NCBI GenBank assembly: GCA_018969585.1
Contig: JAGWYB010000002.1
Coordinates: forward strand, 1-64,000
Length of the DNA: 64,000 bases
DNA from: Actinomycetales bacterium
Lineage (GTDB): Bacteria; Actinomycetota; Actinomycetes; Nanopelagicales; Nanopelagicaceae
Direction of reading: 5' to 3'
A program made the translations under genes and the position numbers. Of the stretch, positions 33,524-43,298 are shown piece by piece. The notes under the pieces are model-generated. The model saw nothing but the letters and a program-made list of their open reading frames with translations. It was not told the DNA's origin and did no database searches. The stretch's first letter is position 1, and every line of letters begins with the position of its first letter.

Positions 33524-34293
33524 CGCGCCCTCTTGAAATTTCCGGTTCTAGGTAAATCGGATTTCTTCGGATCAAATTTGCTTTTCGGTGCGGACTCTCC
33601 TCGCAATACCTCCAATAATTTAGTTATCTCATCCATAATCGCATCAGTCGCAGCTTCGATATCAGCAGGATTGTCACTGCCGCGCCATTTATCTAAATTT
33701 ACTTGTTCGCCCATAATTACTGAAACTTTAGTACGGGGAAAGAGTTTTATCTTGCGACCGTATGGCGGAATAACGATTTGAGGACCCCAAGAAGCGCACG
33801 GATAAACGGGAACTCCTGTTAGAAGCGCAAGTCGTGCAACTCCAGTTTTTGCGCGCATCGGCCATAAGTTTTCATCTCGAGTTAATGTACCTTCGGGATA
33901 AACCCCAAGAAGATGACCAGCTTTAAGCACCGCAATCGCATGTTCGAAACCGAGAACTGCATCTTTACTCTCACGCTTTACTGGAATTTGACCGGCAGAT
34001 TTAATAAACCAGCCAATGAATGGAACTTTAAATACTGCTTCTTTGCCAAGATATCTGGGGGCTCGGCCATTGTTATATAGAAAATGTGTAAATGTGAGTG
34101 GATCTAGATACGAGAGATGATTGCAGACAACAATTGCGGCTCCGGTCTTCGGCAAATATTCAGCGCCGCGCCAATCTTTTTTGACTATCAGATTCAAGAT
34201 TGGCCGAAGTACGCCCGCGCCAATTTTGAATGCCCAATTAGTTCCTAGCGGATTACCTTTAGGAGGAGCGTAGAAAATTCGATCGCCACTCAT
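33520..34293 (-). CDS. plsC: 1-acyl-sn-glycerol-3-phosphate acyltransferase
   Basis: NHLSYLDPL, YPEGTLTRD acyltransferase motifs. Confidence 0.9.
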   Translation of the reverse strand: MSGDRIFYAPPKGNPLGTNWAFKIGAGVLRPILNLIVKKDWRGAEYLPKTGAAIVVCNHLSYLDPLTFTHFLYNNGRAPRYLGKEAVFKVPFIGWFIKSAGQIPVKRESKDAVLGFEHAIAVLKAGHLLGVYPEGTLTRDENLWPMRAKTGVARLALLTGVPVYPCASWGPQIVIPPYGRKIKLFPRTKVSVIMGEQVNLDKWRGSDNPADIEAATDAIMDEITKLLEVLRGESAPKSKFDPKKSDLPRTGNFKRAR

Positions 34294-34310
34294 ACCTGAA
34301 GCCTAAACGC

Positions 34311-34350
34311 AAAAGTTAAAGGCCACGCGCGAGAGCACGTGGCCTTTAAC
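34311..34350 (-). terminator. Rho-independent terminator downstream of HU gene
   Basis: 13-bp perfect stem GTTAAAGGCCACG/CGTGGCCTTTAAC (34315-34327/34338-34350) followed by TTTT on the minus strand. Confidence 0.88.
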
Positions 34351-34360
34351 GTTAAATTAT

Positions 34361-34759
34361 TTACCGCTTACCCTTTTTCTTGCCCTTCTTAGCCTTGCCA
34401 GCCTTCTTAGCAACTTTCTTGGCTGCTTTCTTGGCTGCTGGCTTTACAACTGGAGCTGGCTTTGGCGCAGGTCCAAGTTTGCGATCACCGGAGATTACTT
34501 CCTTCAGCGCTTTTGCTGGGAGGAATCTAACCTTCTTACTCGCCTTAATCATGATCGATTCACCAGTGAATGGGTTGCGACCTTTGCGAGCTTTGCGATC
34601 GACTTTCTTGAACTTACCAAAGTCGTTGATTGTTACATCTTCGCCTCGTTGGATATTACGCACGATTGAATCGAAAACGATTTCAACAGCGTGGGCGGCC
34701 TCTTTCTTGCTTCCGTTGAAGTGTGGTGCCAACGAAGCAATGAACTGGGTCTTGTTCAT
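34361..34759 (-). CDS. hup: HU-family DNA-binding protein with Lys/Ala-rich C-terminal tail (HupB-like)
   Basis: MNKTQFIASLAPH..., GRNPFTGESIMIKASKKVRFLPAKALKE; tail PAAKKAAKKVAKKAGKAKKGKKKGKR. Confidence 0.93.
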   Translation of the reverse strand: MNKTQFIASLAPHFNGSKKEAAHAVEIVFDSIVRNIQRGEDVTINDFGKFKKVDRKARKGRNPFTGESIMIKASKKVRFLPAKALKEVISGDRKLGPAPKPAPVVKPAAKKAAKKVAKKAGKAKKGKKKGKR

Positions 34760-34771
34760 TTAATCCCCTTA

Positions 34772-34825
34772 TTTACGCGTAAAGTTAAGCGTTTGCTTAA
34801 CTGTGCTCACAATTTACGCAGTAAA
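34772..34825. promoter_or_regulatory. Cluster of palindromic elements in HU leader (TTTACGCGTAAA; GTTAAGC-gttt-GCTTAAC; TTTACGC-ag-TAAA)
   Basis: 12-bp perfect palindrome 34772-34783, 7-bp hairpin 34784-34801, related element 34813-34825. Confidence 0.55.
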
Positions 34826-34915
34826 AACCGTTATTTTGCGCATCTTTTTCGGTGTGTCGCAAGAAAAGCAAACTTTGATATTGGGAAAAACCATTGATTT
34901 TCTGCGCTTTTAACG

Positions 34916-34951
34916 GCAAAAAACGAAAAGTCTCAACTCTTAGTTGAGACT
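34916..34951 (-). terminator. Rho-independent terminator downstream of leuCD
   Basis: Minus strand AGTCTCAAC-taaga-GTTGAGACT followed by TTTCGTTTTTTG. Confidence 0.85.
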
Positions 34952-34954
34952 CTA

Positions 34955-35554
34955 TCAACTCAAAATAGGCAGTGTTTTCGGTTTATAAACTGCGCGATTT
35001 TTTTCAAATTTCTCAACTTCATCAATTTTACGGAGCGTTAGACCGATATCGTCTAAACCTTCCATCAATCTCCAGCGCGTGTAATCGTCTAATTCAAAAC
35101 CTACTTTTTTTCCGTTGTAGCGCACTTCGCGCGACTGCAGATCGACCTCGATTGATGTGTTTGGGTCAGTTTCGATCGCGGTCCATAAGCCTTCAATCTC
35201 ACTTTGAGGCAGTATGACGGTCAGCAACCCTCCTTTAAGAGAATTTCCGCGGAAAATATCGGCAAACCTGGATGAAATCACGACTTTAAATCCATAATTC
35301 TGTAGCGCCCATACGGCGTGCTCGCGAGAAGAGCCGGTACCAAAATCGACACCTGCGACCAGGATAGTTCCGGCTTTGTATTGCGGTTGGTTGAGAACAA
35401 AATCCGGATCGCTCCGCCAAGCAGCAAATAAGCCATCTTCAAATCCAGTTCTCGTGACTCTCTTCAAATAGACGGCAGGGATGATTTGATCAGTATCAAC
35501 ATTGCTGCGCCGTAATGGAACTCCAGTTCCCGAATGCGAAATGAATTTCTCCAT
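34955..35554 (-). CDS. leuD: 3-isopropylmalate dehydratase small subunit
   Basis: [53 protein letters not shown] at 35554. Confidence 0.95.
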   Translation of the reverse strand: MEKFISHSGTGVPLRRSNVDTDQIIPAVYLKRVTRTGFEDGLFAAWRSDPDFVLNQPQYKAGTILVAGVDFGTGSSREHAVWALQNYGFKVVISSRFADIFRGNSLKGGLLTVILPQSEIEGLWTAIETDPNTSIEVDLQSREVRYNGKKVGFELDDYTRWRLMEGLDDIGLTLRKIDEVEKFEKNRAVYKPKTLPILS

Positions 35555-35561
35555 TTTTCTC

Positions 35562-36959
35562 CTATAAGTCAGCTGGCGAAGCCAGCGTTCCTTTAATGGC
35601 AGTAGCTGCAGCAACGAGCGGGCTTACCAGATGCGTTCTACCGCCCTTGCCCTGGCGACCCTCGAAGTTTCGGTTACTTGTAGATGCTGCTCTCTCACCT
35701 GGCTTTAATTGATCCGGGTTCATGCCAAGACACATCGAGCAACCCGCGCTTCGCCACTCTGCGCCCGCATCTAAAAAGACGCGATCAAGACCTTCGGCTT
35801 CAGCCTGCAATCTGACTCGAGCAGAACCTGGCACAACTAGCATCCGAGTATCCCCGGCAATTCGTTTTCCTTTAATTATTTCAGCGGCAGATCTTAAATC
35901 TTCAATTCGCCCGTTTGTGCAAGAACCAAGAAATACGGTGTCAATCTTTATCGCTTTCATTGGGGTGCCGGCCTTGAGATCCATATAGGTAAGAGCGTTC
36001 TGAGCAGCTACTCGCTCTTGTTCATCTTCAATTTCGCTCGGAATTGGCACAGCGGCATTTAATGGAACGCCTTGACCTGGATTAGTCCCCCAAGTCACAA
36101 ATGGCGAAAGTTCATCCGCATTAAGTGTTATCTCTTTATCAAACTTAGCGTCAGAATCGCTCTGCAATGTTTTCCAATATGCAAGAGCGGCATCCCATTC
36201 TTTTCCTTTTGGCGCATGAGGTCTTCCCTTTATATATTCAAAAGTTATCTCATCTGGTGCAATGAGCCCAGCGCGTGCACCCGCTTCAATCGACATATTA
36301 CAAATTGTCATACGCGCTTCCATAGAGAGTTGGCGAATGGCACTTCCTCGATATTCCAAAATATAACCTTGTCCTCCGCCGGTTGAAATCTTTGCGATAA
36401 CAGCAAGAATGATGTCTTTAGATGTAACTCCAGGCTTGAGAGTTCCCTCAACATTTATCGCCATCATCTTGGGTCGATTTAACGGAAGAGTTTGAGTTGC
36501 AAGAACGTGTTCAACCTCGCTTGTGCCAATTCCAAAAGCCAGGGCGCCAAAAGCTCCGTGGGTGGAAGTATGCGAATCACCGCAGACAATGGTCATGCCG
36601 GGTTGGGTGATTCCAAGTTGTGGTCCGACTACGTGAACAATCCCTTGTTCAACATCCCCGAGGGAGTGGATTCGTATGCCAAATTCAGCACAATTTTTTC
36701 GAAGCGTATCGACTTGTAGTCGCGAAACTGGATCTGCAATTGGTTTATCGATGTCGATTGTTGGAACGTTGTGATCTTCGGTTGCCAGTGTTAATTCAGG
36801 CCTGCGCACAGTTCGTCCGGAAAGGCGAAGTCCATCAAAAGCTTGTGGGCTAGTAACTTCATGAATCAAATGAAGGTCGATGTAGAGAAGATCAGGTTCA
36901 CCAGCGTTCTGACGAACAATATGGTCGTTCCAAACTTTCTCGGCCAATGCCTTGCCCAT
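35562..36959 (-). CDS. leuC: 3-isopropylmalate dehydratase large subunit
   Basis: [15 protein letters not shown]..., [48 protein letters not shown] at 36959 after AGGAGG. Confidence 0.96.
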   Translation of the reverse strand: MGKALAEKVWNDHIVRQNAGEPDLLYIDLHLIHEVTSPQAFDGLRLSGRTVRRPELTLATEDHNVPTIDIDKPIADPVSRLQVDTLRKNCAEFGIRIHSLGDVEQGIVHVVGPQLGITQPGMTIVCGDSHTSTHGAFGALAFGIGTSEVEHVLATQTLPLNRPKMMAINVEGTLKPGVTSKDIILAVIAKISTGGGQGYILEYRGSAIRQLSMEARMTICNMSIEAGARAGLIAPDEITFEYIKGRPHAPKGKEWDAALAYWKTLQSDSDAKFDKEITLNADELSPFVTWGTNPGQGVPLNAAVPIPSEIEDEQERVAAQNALTYMDLKAGTPMKAIKIDTVFLGSCTNGRIEDLRSAAEIIKGKRIAGDTRMLVVPGSARVRLQAEAEGLDRVFLDAGAEWRSAGCSMCLGMNPDQLKPGERAASTSNRNFEGRQGKGGRTHLVSPLVAAATAIKGTLASPADL

Positions 36960-36986
36960 CGCCCCTCCTAACCGTCCATCTTTACT

Positions 36987-37001
36987 TCTCACCTATTGAG
37001 A
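36987..37001. promoter_or_regulatory. Candidate IclR operator TCTCA-cctat-TGAGA between leuC and iclR
   Basis: Inverted repeat in the 57-bp divergent intergenic region. Confidence 0.4.
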
Positions 37002-37016
37002 TGGCATTATCAGATT

Positions 37017-37733
37017 ATGGACAAGAAGAATAGCGGAGTCGGAGTACTTGATAAAGCGGTGAGAATTTTGACCGTCTTAGAATCTGGTCCACATTCCCTT
37101 AGCGAGCTTGTAAAGGCGACCAAAATCGCGCGTCCGACCGCGCATCGCCTCGCAGTTGCACTTGAAGTACATCGGCTCGTTGCGCGAGATCTAAATGGGC
37201 GATTCATCCTGGGTTCTCGAAATAGCGAATTTGCAGCAGCCACAGGTGAGGACCGGTTATTGGCAGTCGCCGTACCTGCACTGACCTCGCTCCGTGATGC
37301 AACTGGTGAAAGCGCCCAGTTATATCGGCGCCAAGGCGATCAGAGAATATGTGTTGCTGCTGCAGAGAGAATCTCGGGACTTCGCGATTCGGTTCCTGTC
37401 GGAGCAGCTTTAACAATGGGCGCCGGTTCAGCCGCCCAAGTTTTACTTGCATGGGAAGATGCAGATCGACTTCATCGAGCGCTTACCGGCGCAAGATTTA
37501 GCGCCGCCGCACTCTCTGCGGTTCGACGACGTGGTTGGGCGCAGAGCGTTGGCGAGCGGGAACCAGGAGTTGCATCTGTATCTGCTCCGGTGCGCGGGCC
37601 GAATAACAAAGTAATTGCAGCGGTCAGCATTTCTGGCCCAATTGAAAGATTGGGAAGACAACCCGGAAGAATTCATGCCGCTGCTGTTGTCGCGACAGCA
37701 GCGAAATTGAGTGATCACCTTTTAAAGAAGTAA
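37017..37733 (+). CDS. IclR-family transcriptional regulator, divergent from leuCD (LtbR-like by context)
   Basis: IclR wHTH (GVLDKAVRILTVLESGPHSLSELVKATKIARPTAHRLAVALE) plus effector domain. ATG at 37017. Confidence 0.9.
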   Translation: MDKKNSGVGVLDKAVRILTVLESGPHSLSELVKATKIARPTAHRLAVALEVHRLVARDLNGRFILGSRNSEFAAATGEDRLLAVAVPALTSLRDATGESAQLYRRQGDQRICVAAAERISGLRDSVPVGAALTMGAGSAAQVLLAWEDADRLHRALTGARFSAAALSAVRRRGWAQSVGEREPGVASVSAPVRGPNNKVIAAVSISGPIERLGRQPGRIHAAAVVATAAKLSDHLLKK

Positions 37734-37739
37734 TCACGA

Positions 37740-37815
37740 TGGCAGCCCCGAAGGGATTCGAACCCTCGTAGCTGGCTTGAGAAGCCAGAGTCCTAGGCCA
37801 CTAGACGACGGGGCC
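37740..37815 (-). tRNA. tRNA-Glu (anticodon CTC), encoded CCA
   Basis: GGCCCCG...CTGGC-TTCTCAA-GCCAG...GGTTCGAATCC...CGGGGCTG-CCA cloverleaf. Confidence 0.93.
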
Positions 37816-37835
37816 ATCGATATTAAGTTTTTCTG

Positions 37836-37907
37836 CTGGGGTACCAGGACTCGAACCTAGACAAGCTGAACCAGAATCAGCTGGGCTGCCAATTACCCCA
37901 TACCCCA
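37836..37907 (-). tRNA. tRNA-Gln (anticodon CTG), no encoded CCA
   Basis: TGGGGTA...GCTGA-TTCTGGT-TCAGC...GGTTCGAGTCC...TACCCCA-G. Confidence 0.93.
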
Positions 37908-37933
37908 AAGCGCTAAGAATAGCGTGAAGTTAG

Positions 37934-39394
37934 CTAATCAATTGCCTCCCGTAATCTCTGAAGCGAAACCTCTCTGCCTAGAAGTTCCATAGATTCAAAA
38001 AGTGGTGGCGAAATCGGGCTACCAGTCAGAGCAATTCTTACCGGGCCAAATGCAATTCTAGGTTTGAGCCCTAATTCATCTAATAGCGACTTTCGTAGCG
38101 CCTCTTCTATTCGAGTGTGGCTCCAATCGTTTAATGCTTCGATTGATGCGAGCGCGCTCTTCAGGACTTTCTGCGAATCGGATTCCTTGATTTTCTTTTT
38201 TGTTTCTTCATCAAATTCCAATTTTTTCTTGAACAAAAAGCTAAGCATTGGAACAACTTCACTGAGTTTAATTATTCGCTCTTGAATAATTGGTAGCGCC
38301 TGTTTAACCAGCGATACCTCATTTTCATTTCCGCTAATTACATTCTCCCGAAGTAGAAAAGGTAAGGAACGTTCCAAAAACTCTTCTATAGAAAGCGCCC
38401 TGATTTTGTCTCCATTTATCGCTTCTAGTTTTTTCATATCAAATCTTGCAGGCGAACTATTAACTCTTTCTACCGTGAAAAGCTCCGTTAATTCCTTCAT
38501 AGAAACATTCTCTCGATCATCACCAGGCGACCATCCCAAAAGTGCGAGGTAGTTACAGATTGCCTCCGGCAAGAAACCTTCTTCGCGGTACCACGCTATG
38601 GAGACTTCGCCGTTTCGTTTTGATAGTTTGGCATTATCGGTTCCCATCACAAACGGTAAATGAGCAAATTTCGGGAAATCAGATTCGGTAACTCCCATGG
38701 CTTGATAAACACGAATCTGGCGAGGCGTTGATGATAGTAAGTCTTCACCTCTTAGAACATGAGTAATTTTCATTAATACATCATCAACAGCGACAGCTAA
38801 CGTGTATAAAGGTGAGCCATCTGCTCGCATCAAGACAAAATCAGGAACGTATTTATGCTCAAATACGACTTCGCCTCTGATTAAATCTTGAAACTTAGTT
38901 TCGCCATCTGGCATTCTCATTCGAATTACAGGTTTTCGTCCTTCACTCTGATATCTCTGTAAGTCAGAATCGTTAATCGAGCGACATTTTCCATCGTAGC
39001 CTGGTGCTTGATTCTTTTCACGCTGCGCTTCCCTACGCGACTCCAGTTCCTCGGTGGTGCAATAACAGTGGTATGCATCGCCGTTACGCAAAAAAGTTTC
39101 TGCCCATTCTTTATAAATATCTAAACGCTGTGATTGTAGATACGGTCCATATGGGCCACCCACTTCTGGACCTTCATCCCAATTAAGTCCAAGCCATTTC
39201 AAGGTATCAATAGCGCGGCCGATATATTCATCGGTAACTCGCTCCCTGTCAGTATCCTCAATTCGAAAAACTAATTTTCCATTTGTGTGTCGAGCGTATG
39301 CCCAGGCGAATAAGGCGGTACGAATATTTCCGACATGAAGGTCTCCGGTTGGAGAGGGAGCAAATCTAGTTCTCACTTCGCGAGCATTAGTCAT
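37934..39394 (-). CDS. gltX: Glutamyl-tRNA synthetase
   Basis: RFAPSPTGDLHVGNIRTALF, KLSKRNGEVSIAWYREEGFLPEAICNYLALLGWSPGDD. Confidence 0.96.
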   Translation of the reverse strand: MTNAREVRTRFAPSPTGDLHVGNIRTALFAWAYARHTNGKLVFRIEDTDRERVTDEYIGRAIDTLKWLGLNWDEGPEVGGPYGPYLQSQRLDIYKEWAETFLRNGDAYHCYCTTEELESRREAQREKNQAPGYDGKCRSINDSDLQRYQSEGRKPVIRMRMPDGETKFQDLIRGEVVFEHKYVPDFVLMRADGSPLYTLAVAVDDVLMKITHVLRGEDLLSSTPRQIRVYQAMGVTESDFPKFAHLPFVMGTDNAKLSKRNGEVSIAWYREEGFLPEAICNYLALLGWSPGDDRENVSMKELTELFTVERVNSSPARFDMKKLEAINGDKIRALSIEEFLERSLPFLLRENVISGNENEVSLVKQALPIIQERIIKLSEVVPMLSFLFKKKLEFDEETKKKIKESDSQKVLKSALASIEALNDWSHTRIEEALRKSLLDELGLKPRIAFGPVRIALTGSPISPPLFESMELLGREVSLQRLREAID

Positions 39395-40173
39395 TTCGCC
39401 ACCATATTCACAAGTTCACCGATGCCCTCAATCGCGACTGAGACTTTACTTCCGGGAATCATCGGCCCGATTCCAGAAGGGGTGCCAGTCAGAATTAAAT
39501 CGCCGGGAAGTAGCGTCATAACTCGAGTCACGAAGGCGATTATCGTCGGAATGTCAAAGACCATCTGATCAAGCCGCGCGGACTGTTTGAGCTGATCGGC
39601 AACATACGCCGAAATTTTTTGTTTATCAGGCTTAAATTCAGTTTCAATCCAGGGTCCGATAGGGCAGAAAGTGTCAAAACTTTTGGCCCTGGTCCATTGT
39701 CCATCTGATTTCTGTAAATCTCTTGCAGTTACGTCATTGGCAATCGTGTAACCGAAAATAACATCCGAATACTTTTCTTTTGGTACATCCTTACAAATTC
39801 TCGAAATTACTATTGCAAGTTCAACTTCATGATCGACTCTGGAACTATCTTCTGGCCAACGAATTACTTCGCCAGGTCCGATAACAGAGGTATTTGGTTT
39901 TAAGAAAATTATTGGCTCTTTAGGAACTTCTCCTCCCATCTCTGCTGCGTGATCGGCATAATTCTTGCCGATACAGACAATTTTGCTTCTTGGGATTACT
40001 GGAGCCAATAACTTCACATCGGAAGTGCTAATTTTTTCTTCAAGAGGCGATATACCGGAGTAAAGCGGATCTCCGGAAATCAATCGGATGGAATTTTGGC
40101 TTTCAAGAATGCCAAATTGAGGGTCGCTACCGAGCGACGTTTTCTTGCTAGGAGTAAAACGGACAATTCTCAT
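39391..40173 (-). CDS. Fumarylacetoacetate hydrolase family protein
   Basis: KIVCIGKNYADHAAEMG, EVELAIVI, ILTGTPSGIGPMIPGSKVSV. Confidence 0.92.
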   Translation of the reverse strand: MRIVRFTPSKKTSLGSDPQFGILESQNSIRLISGDPLYSGISPLEEKISTSDVKLLAPVIPRSKIVCIGKNYADHAAEMGGEVPKEPIIFLKPNTSVIGPGEVIRWPEDSSRVDHEVELAIVISRICKDVPKEKYSDVIFGYTIANDVTARDLQKSDGQWTRAKSFDTFCPIGPWIETEFKPDKQKISAYVADQLKQSARLDQMVFDIPTIIAFVTRVMTLLPGDLILTGTPSGIGPMIPGSKVSVAIEGIGELVNMVAK

Positions 40174-40177
40174 TTAT

Positions 40178-41494
40178 TTAACCATTTTCAGATTCGCCTG
40201 AATTGGGATTATTTTTCGTGATTCTCTCCACAAGAACTGTCCCGATTCGATGTCGTCTACCAATTGGACGCTCTGCCACGATCTTCCAATCGTGGAGCAC
40301 AATCTCACTACCAGGTATTGGAACGCGGCCAAGTTTCTTGGCCATGTATCCCCCGATGGTGTCGACATCTTCGCGTTCTTCTTCGTCCAATTCAAATTCT
40401 AGATGGTCTGCTAGATCCTCAAGATGAAGTCGCGCAGAGGCTCTAGCTTTTAAGCTAGGAGTTAACCATTCAATTTCTTCTACATCATCATCATATTCGT
40501 CAGCGATTTCTCCAACTATTTCCTCGATGATGTCTTCAATAGTTATGAGACCGGCAGTTCCGCCGTACTCGTCAATCACAATCGCAAGATGAATTTGGTC
40601 GCGTTGCATTTCTTTCAATAGATCAGCAGCCGTCTTAGTTTCTGGAACGAAAGTTGCGGGTCTTATATGTGAAGAGACTAACTCCTGAGTTTCAGATTCG
40701 CGATATTCATGAACTCTCTTTGCTAAGTCTTTTACGTAAGCAATTCCAATTATGTTATCTAGCCCTTCGCCTATCACCGGGATTCGGGTAAAGCCTGATC
40801 TCAGCGCGAGTGAGAGACCCTGCCGAAGATTTTTACTTCCTTCAATCCACACCATTTCGGTTCTGGGAACCATCAATTCTCGAACTAACGTATCGCCTAG
40901 TTCAAAAACCGAGTGAATCATCTCGTGCTCAGTCTCTTCGACTAAGCCGCGCTCCCTGGCTTGATCAACTAAATCTCGAAGCTCTGCCTCATTTGCAAAT
41001 GGTCCACTCTTAAATCCTTTTCCAGGAGTTATGGCATTTCCGATAGCAATAAGTAGCGCTGTTATTGGTCCTAAAACTTTGGAAAGCAATACAGCTGCGA
41101 TGCTGGCTGGAACAATCCAGGAACCAGCACGTTGCTTTCCGAGCGTTCTAGGTCCGACTCCAACTACAACATAAGAGAGAGTCAACATCGTGAAAACTGA
41201 AATGGCTAAAGCCCAGTTCAAAGAGTCAATCTCACCAATTAGTGCTTGCGCGACAAAAACTGTAGCCGTTAATTCTGAAGCCTTTCGAACAAATAGAAGT
41301 ACGTTCAGATATCGTGCCGGTTCTGATAAAACTTTTCTGACCCAATTGACGCTACGAGATGATTTCTTCAATTCTTCAACATATACGCGCGAAACTGAAT
41401 TTATAGCCGCTTCACTGCCTGCGAGAAATCCAGCAAAAAGTAGAAGCAATACAACGAGCATTACGGTAATTAGGTTCATGGGCGAGAGCGCCAT
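40178..41494 (-). CDS. CorC/HlyC-type transmembrane protein with CBS pair (CNNM-like)
   Basis: DUF21-like TM region, EEIVGEIADEYD, CorC_HlyC C-terminus. Confidence 0.9.
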   Translation of the reverse strand: MALSPMNLITVMLVVLLLLFAGFLAGSEAAINSVSRVYVEELKKSSRSVNWVRKVLSEPARYLNVLLFVRKASELTATVFVAQALIGEIDSLNWALAISVFTMLTLSYVVVGVGPRTLGKQRAGSWIVPASIAAVLLSKVLGPITALLIAIGNAITPGKGFKSGPFANEAELRDLVDQARERGLVEETEHEMIHSVFELGDTLVRELMVPRTEMVWIEGSKNLRQGLSLALRSGFTRIPVIGEGLDNIIGIAYVKDLAKRVHEYRESETQELVSSHIRPATFVPETKTAADLLKEMQRDQIHLAIVIDEYGGTAGLITIEDIIEEIVGEIADEYDDDVEEIEWLTPSLKARASARLHLEDLADHLEFELDEEEREDVDTIGGYMAKKLGRVPIPGSEIVLHDWKIVAERPIGRRHRIGTVLVERITKNNPNSGESENG

Positions 41495-41922
41495 TCTCTC
41501 AGAATTTCATCCTGACGCGAAAACATCATTGTTTTCTCGTCATTTTCGCGATGGTCAAAACCCAGAAGATGTAGGACGCCGTGGACTACCAATACTTCGA
41601 GCTCAGCTTGTAAAGAGTGACCAATTTCTACGGCTTGTTTCTTTGCATACTCGGGACATAGAACGATATCTCCCAATATTCCAGGGCCATCTGATGAAGA
41701 ATTTGGTTTAAGTTCATCCATAGGAAATGAAAGAACATCGGTAGGACCTGACTCATCGAGCCAACGCATATGAAGCGAGCTCATCTCTTCCATATCTACT
41801 AACGAGATGCTTAGTTCTGACTCTGGATGAATCCCCAAGCTTCTTAAAGAAAAATCCGCGAGTGACTTTATGCGATTAGTATCCGCATTTGAATTTGTAA
41901 GATCGGTTAGCTCAATATACAT
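41476..41922 (-). CDS. ybeY: Endoribonuclease YbeY
   Basis: GDIVLCPEYAKKQA, VVHGVLHLLGFDHREND. Confidence 0.95.
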   Translation of the reverse strand: MYIELTDLTNSNADTNRIKSLADFSLRSLGIHPESELSISLVDMEEMSSLHMRWLDESGPTDVLSFPMDELKPNSSSDGPGILGDIVLCPEYAKKQAVEIGHSLQAELEVLVVHGVLHLLGFDHRENDEKTMMFSRQDEILREWRSRP

Positions 41923-41941
41923 ATTGATTTAATTATGAAGT

Positions 41942-42949
41942 TTAGCGCTCGTTACGGAGAGAGCGAGGCTTATTCTCTCTTCGTGAGCTGCGATTGCTAT
42001 TGCTATCAAATCGTCCATACGCATCGACTATCTCACTTACAAGTCGGTGCCTTACAACATCTTCTGATGTTAACTCCATAAAGGTGATGTCTGGAATTCC
42101 ATCTAAAATTCCACGCACTATTGAGAGACCCGATTCTTGGTGGCTAGGTAGGTCAATCTGCGTTATGTCGCCGGTTACTACCATTTTTGATCCAAAACCA
42201 AGACGAGTAAGAAACATTTTCATCTGTTCTGGTGAAGTGTTTTGTGCCTCATCCAAGATAATAAAAGAATCATTTAAAGTGCGACCGCGCATATAGGCCA
42301 ACGGAGCCACTTCAATTGTGCCTGAGGACATCAATCGTGGAATTGCATCTGGATCCAACATGTCATGAAGCGCATCGAAAAGAGGACGTAGATACGGATC
42401 GATCTTTTCATGCAAGGTCCCAGGCAGAAAACCCAATCGCTCGCCAGCCTCTACCGCAGGGCGCGTTAAAATTATTCGATTTATCTGTTTAGCCTGAAGA
42501 GACTGAACTGCTTTAGCCATGGCGAGATAGGTTTTTCCTGTACCGGCAGGACCAATTCCAAAAGTTATGGTGTTTTTATCTATTGCATCTACATATCTTT
42601 TTTGATTTACAGTCTTTGGGCGAATTGTTTTTCCGCGAGAGCTCAATATATTCAAAGTCAAAACTTCTGCGGGAGTTTCATTACCGTCGCCTAAAATCAT
42701 TGAGATAGATCTTCTAACCGCATCATCACTTAGTGGTTGACCCGCTCGAACTACCGCAAGGAAATTTTCGACCAATCGCTCTACTTTGGCGACTGAGTCA
42801 GCCGGACCTTTTAGTGAAATTTCATTACCTCGAACAGTCGTGACAACTTCCGGAAATGCCCGTTCAATCGCCCTTACATAAGAGTCATTTGGCCCAGTCA
42901 AAGAAACGCTGGAAATATCGGAAGGTAATTTAATTAGCGCGCTGGGCAT
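41942..42949 (-). CDS. phoH: PhoH family protein
   Basis: FGIGPAGTGKTYLAMAKAV, IILTRPAVEAGERLGFLPG, DEAQNTSPEQMKMFLTRLG; ATG at 42949 avoids overlap with the HIT gene. Confidence 0.92.
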   Translation of the reverse strand: MPSALIKLPSDISSVSLTGPNDSYVRAIERAFPEVVTTVRGNEISLKGPADSVAKVERLVENFLAVVRAGQPLSDDAVRRSISMILGDGNETPAEVLTLNILSSRGKTIRPKTVNQKRYVDAIDKNTITFGIGPAGTGKTYLAMAKAVQSLQAKQINRIILTRPAVEAGERLGFLPGTLHEKIDPYLRPLFDALHDMLDPDAIPRLMSSGTIEVAPLAYMRGRTLNDSFIILDEAQNTSPEQMKMFLTRLGFGSKMVVTGDITQIDLPSHQESGLSIVRGILDGIPDITFMELTSEDVVRHRLVSEIVDAYGRFDSNSNRSSRRENKPRSLRNER

Positions 42950-42959
42950 CGTTCCAATT

Positions 42960-43289
42960 CTAACCGGGTGGCCAACCAAAGGCTCGCCCACCCAAAAGGT
43001 GAAGGTGAGCGTGAAAGACCGATTGGCCTGCTTCCGCGCCAGTATTGAAGATAGTTCGATAACCAGGGAGTCCGTTTGCCAACTCTTTGGCAACTCTAAA
43101 CATCTCACCGAGAGTCTCGGGGTTATTCTCAGCAATCTCGCCCGCATTTTCAAAATGCTTTTTGGGAACAATCAATAAATGGGTGGGCGCTTGAGGATTT
43201 ATATCTTCAAGAGCGATAATCTCATTACGATCATAAATTAATTTCGAAGGAATATCACCCGTGATAATTTTGCAAAAAATACATTCCAT
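42960..43289 (-). CDS. HIT family protein
   Basis: CIFCKIITGDIPSKLIY, VFHAHLHLLGGRAFGWPPG. Confidence 0.93.
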   Translation of the reverse strand: MECIFCKIITGDIPSKLIYDRNEIIALEDINPQAPTHLLIVPKKHFENAGEIAENNPETLGEMFRVAKELANGLPGYRTIFNTGAEAGQSVFHAHLHLLGGRAFGWPPG

Positions 43290-43298
43290 GGTTTATAT

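Noticed and set aside
34380-34763. 127-aa Ala/Leu-rich plus-strand ORF antisense to HU
   Set aside because: Mirror of the Lys/Ala-rich HU coding sequence; no independent start signal or recognisable family.
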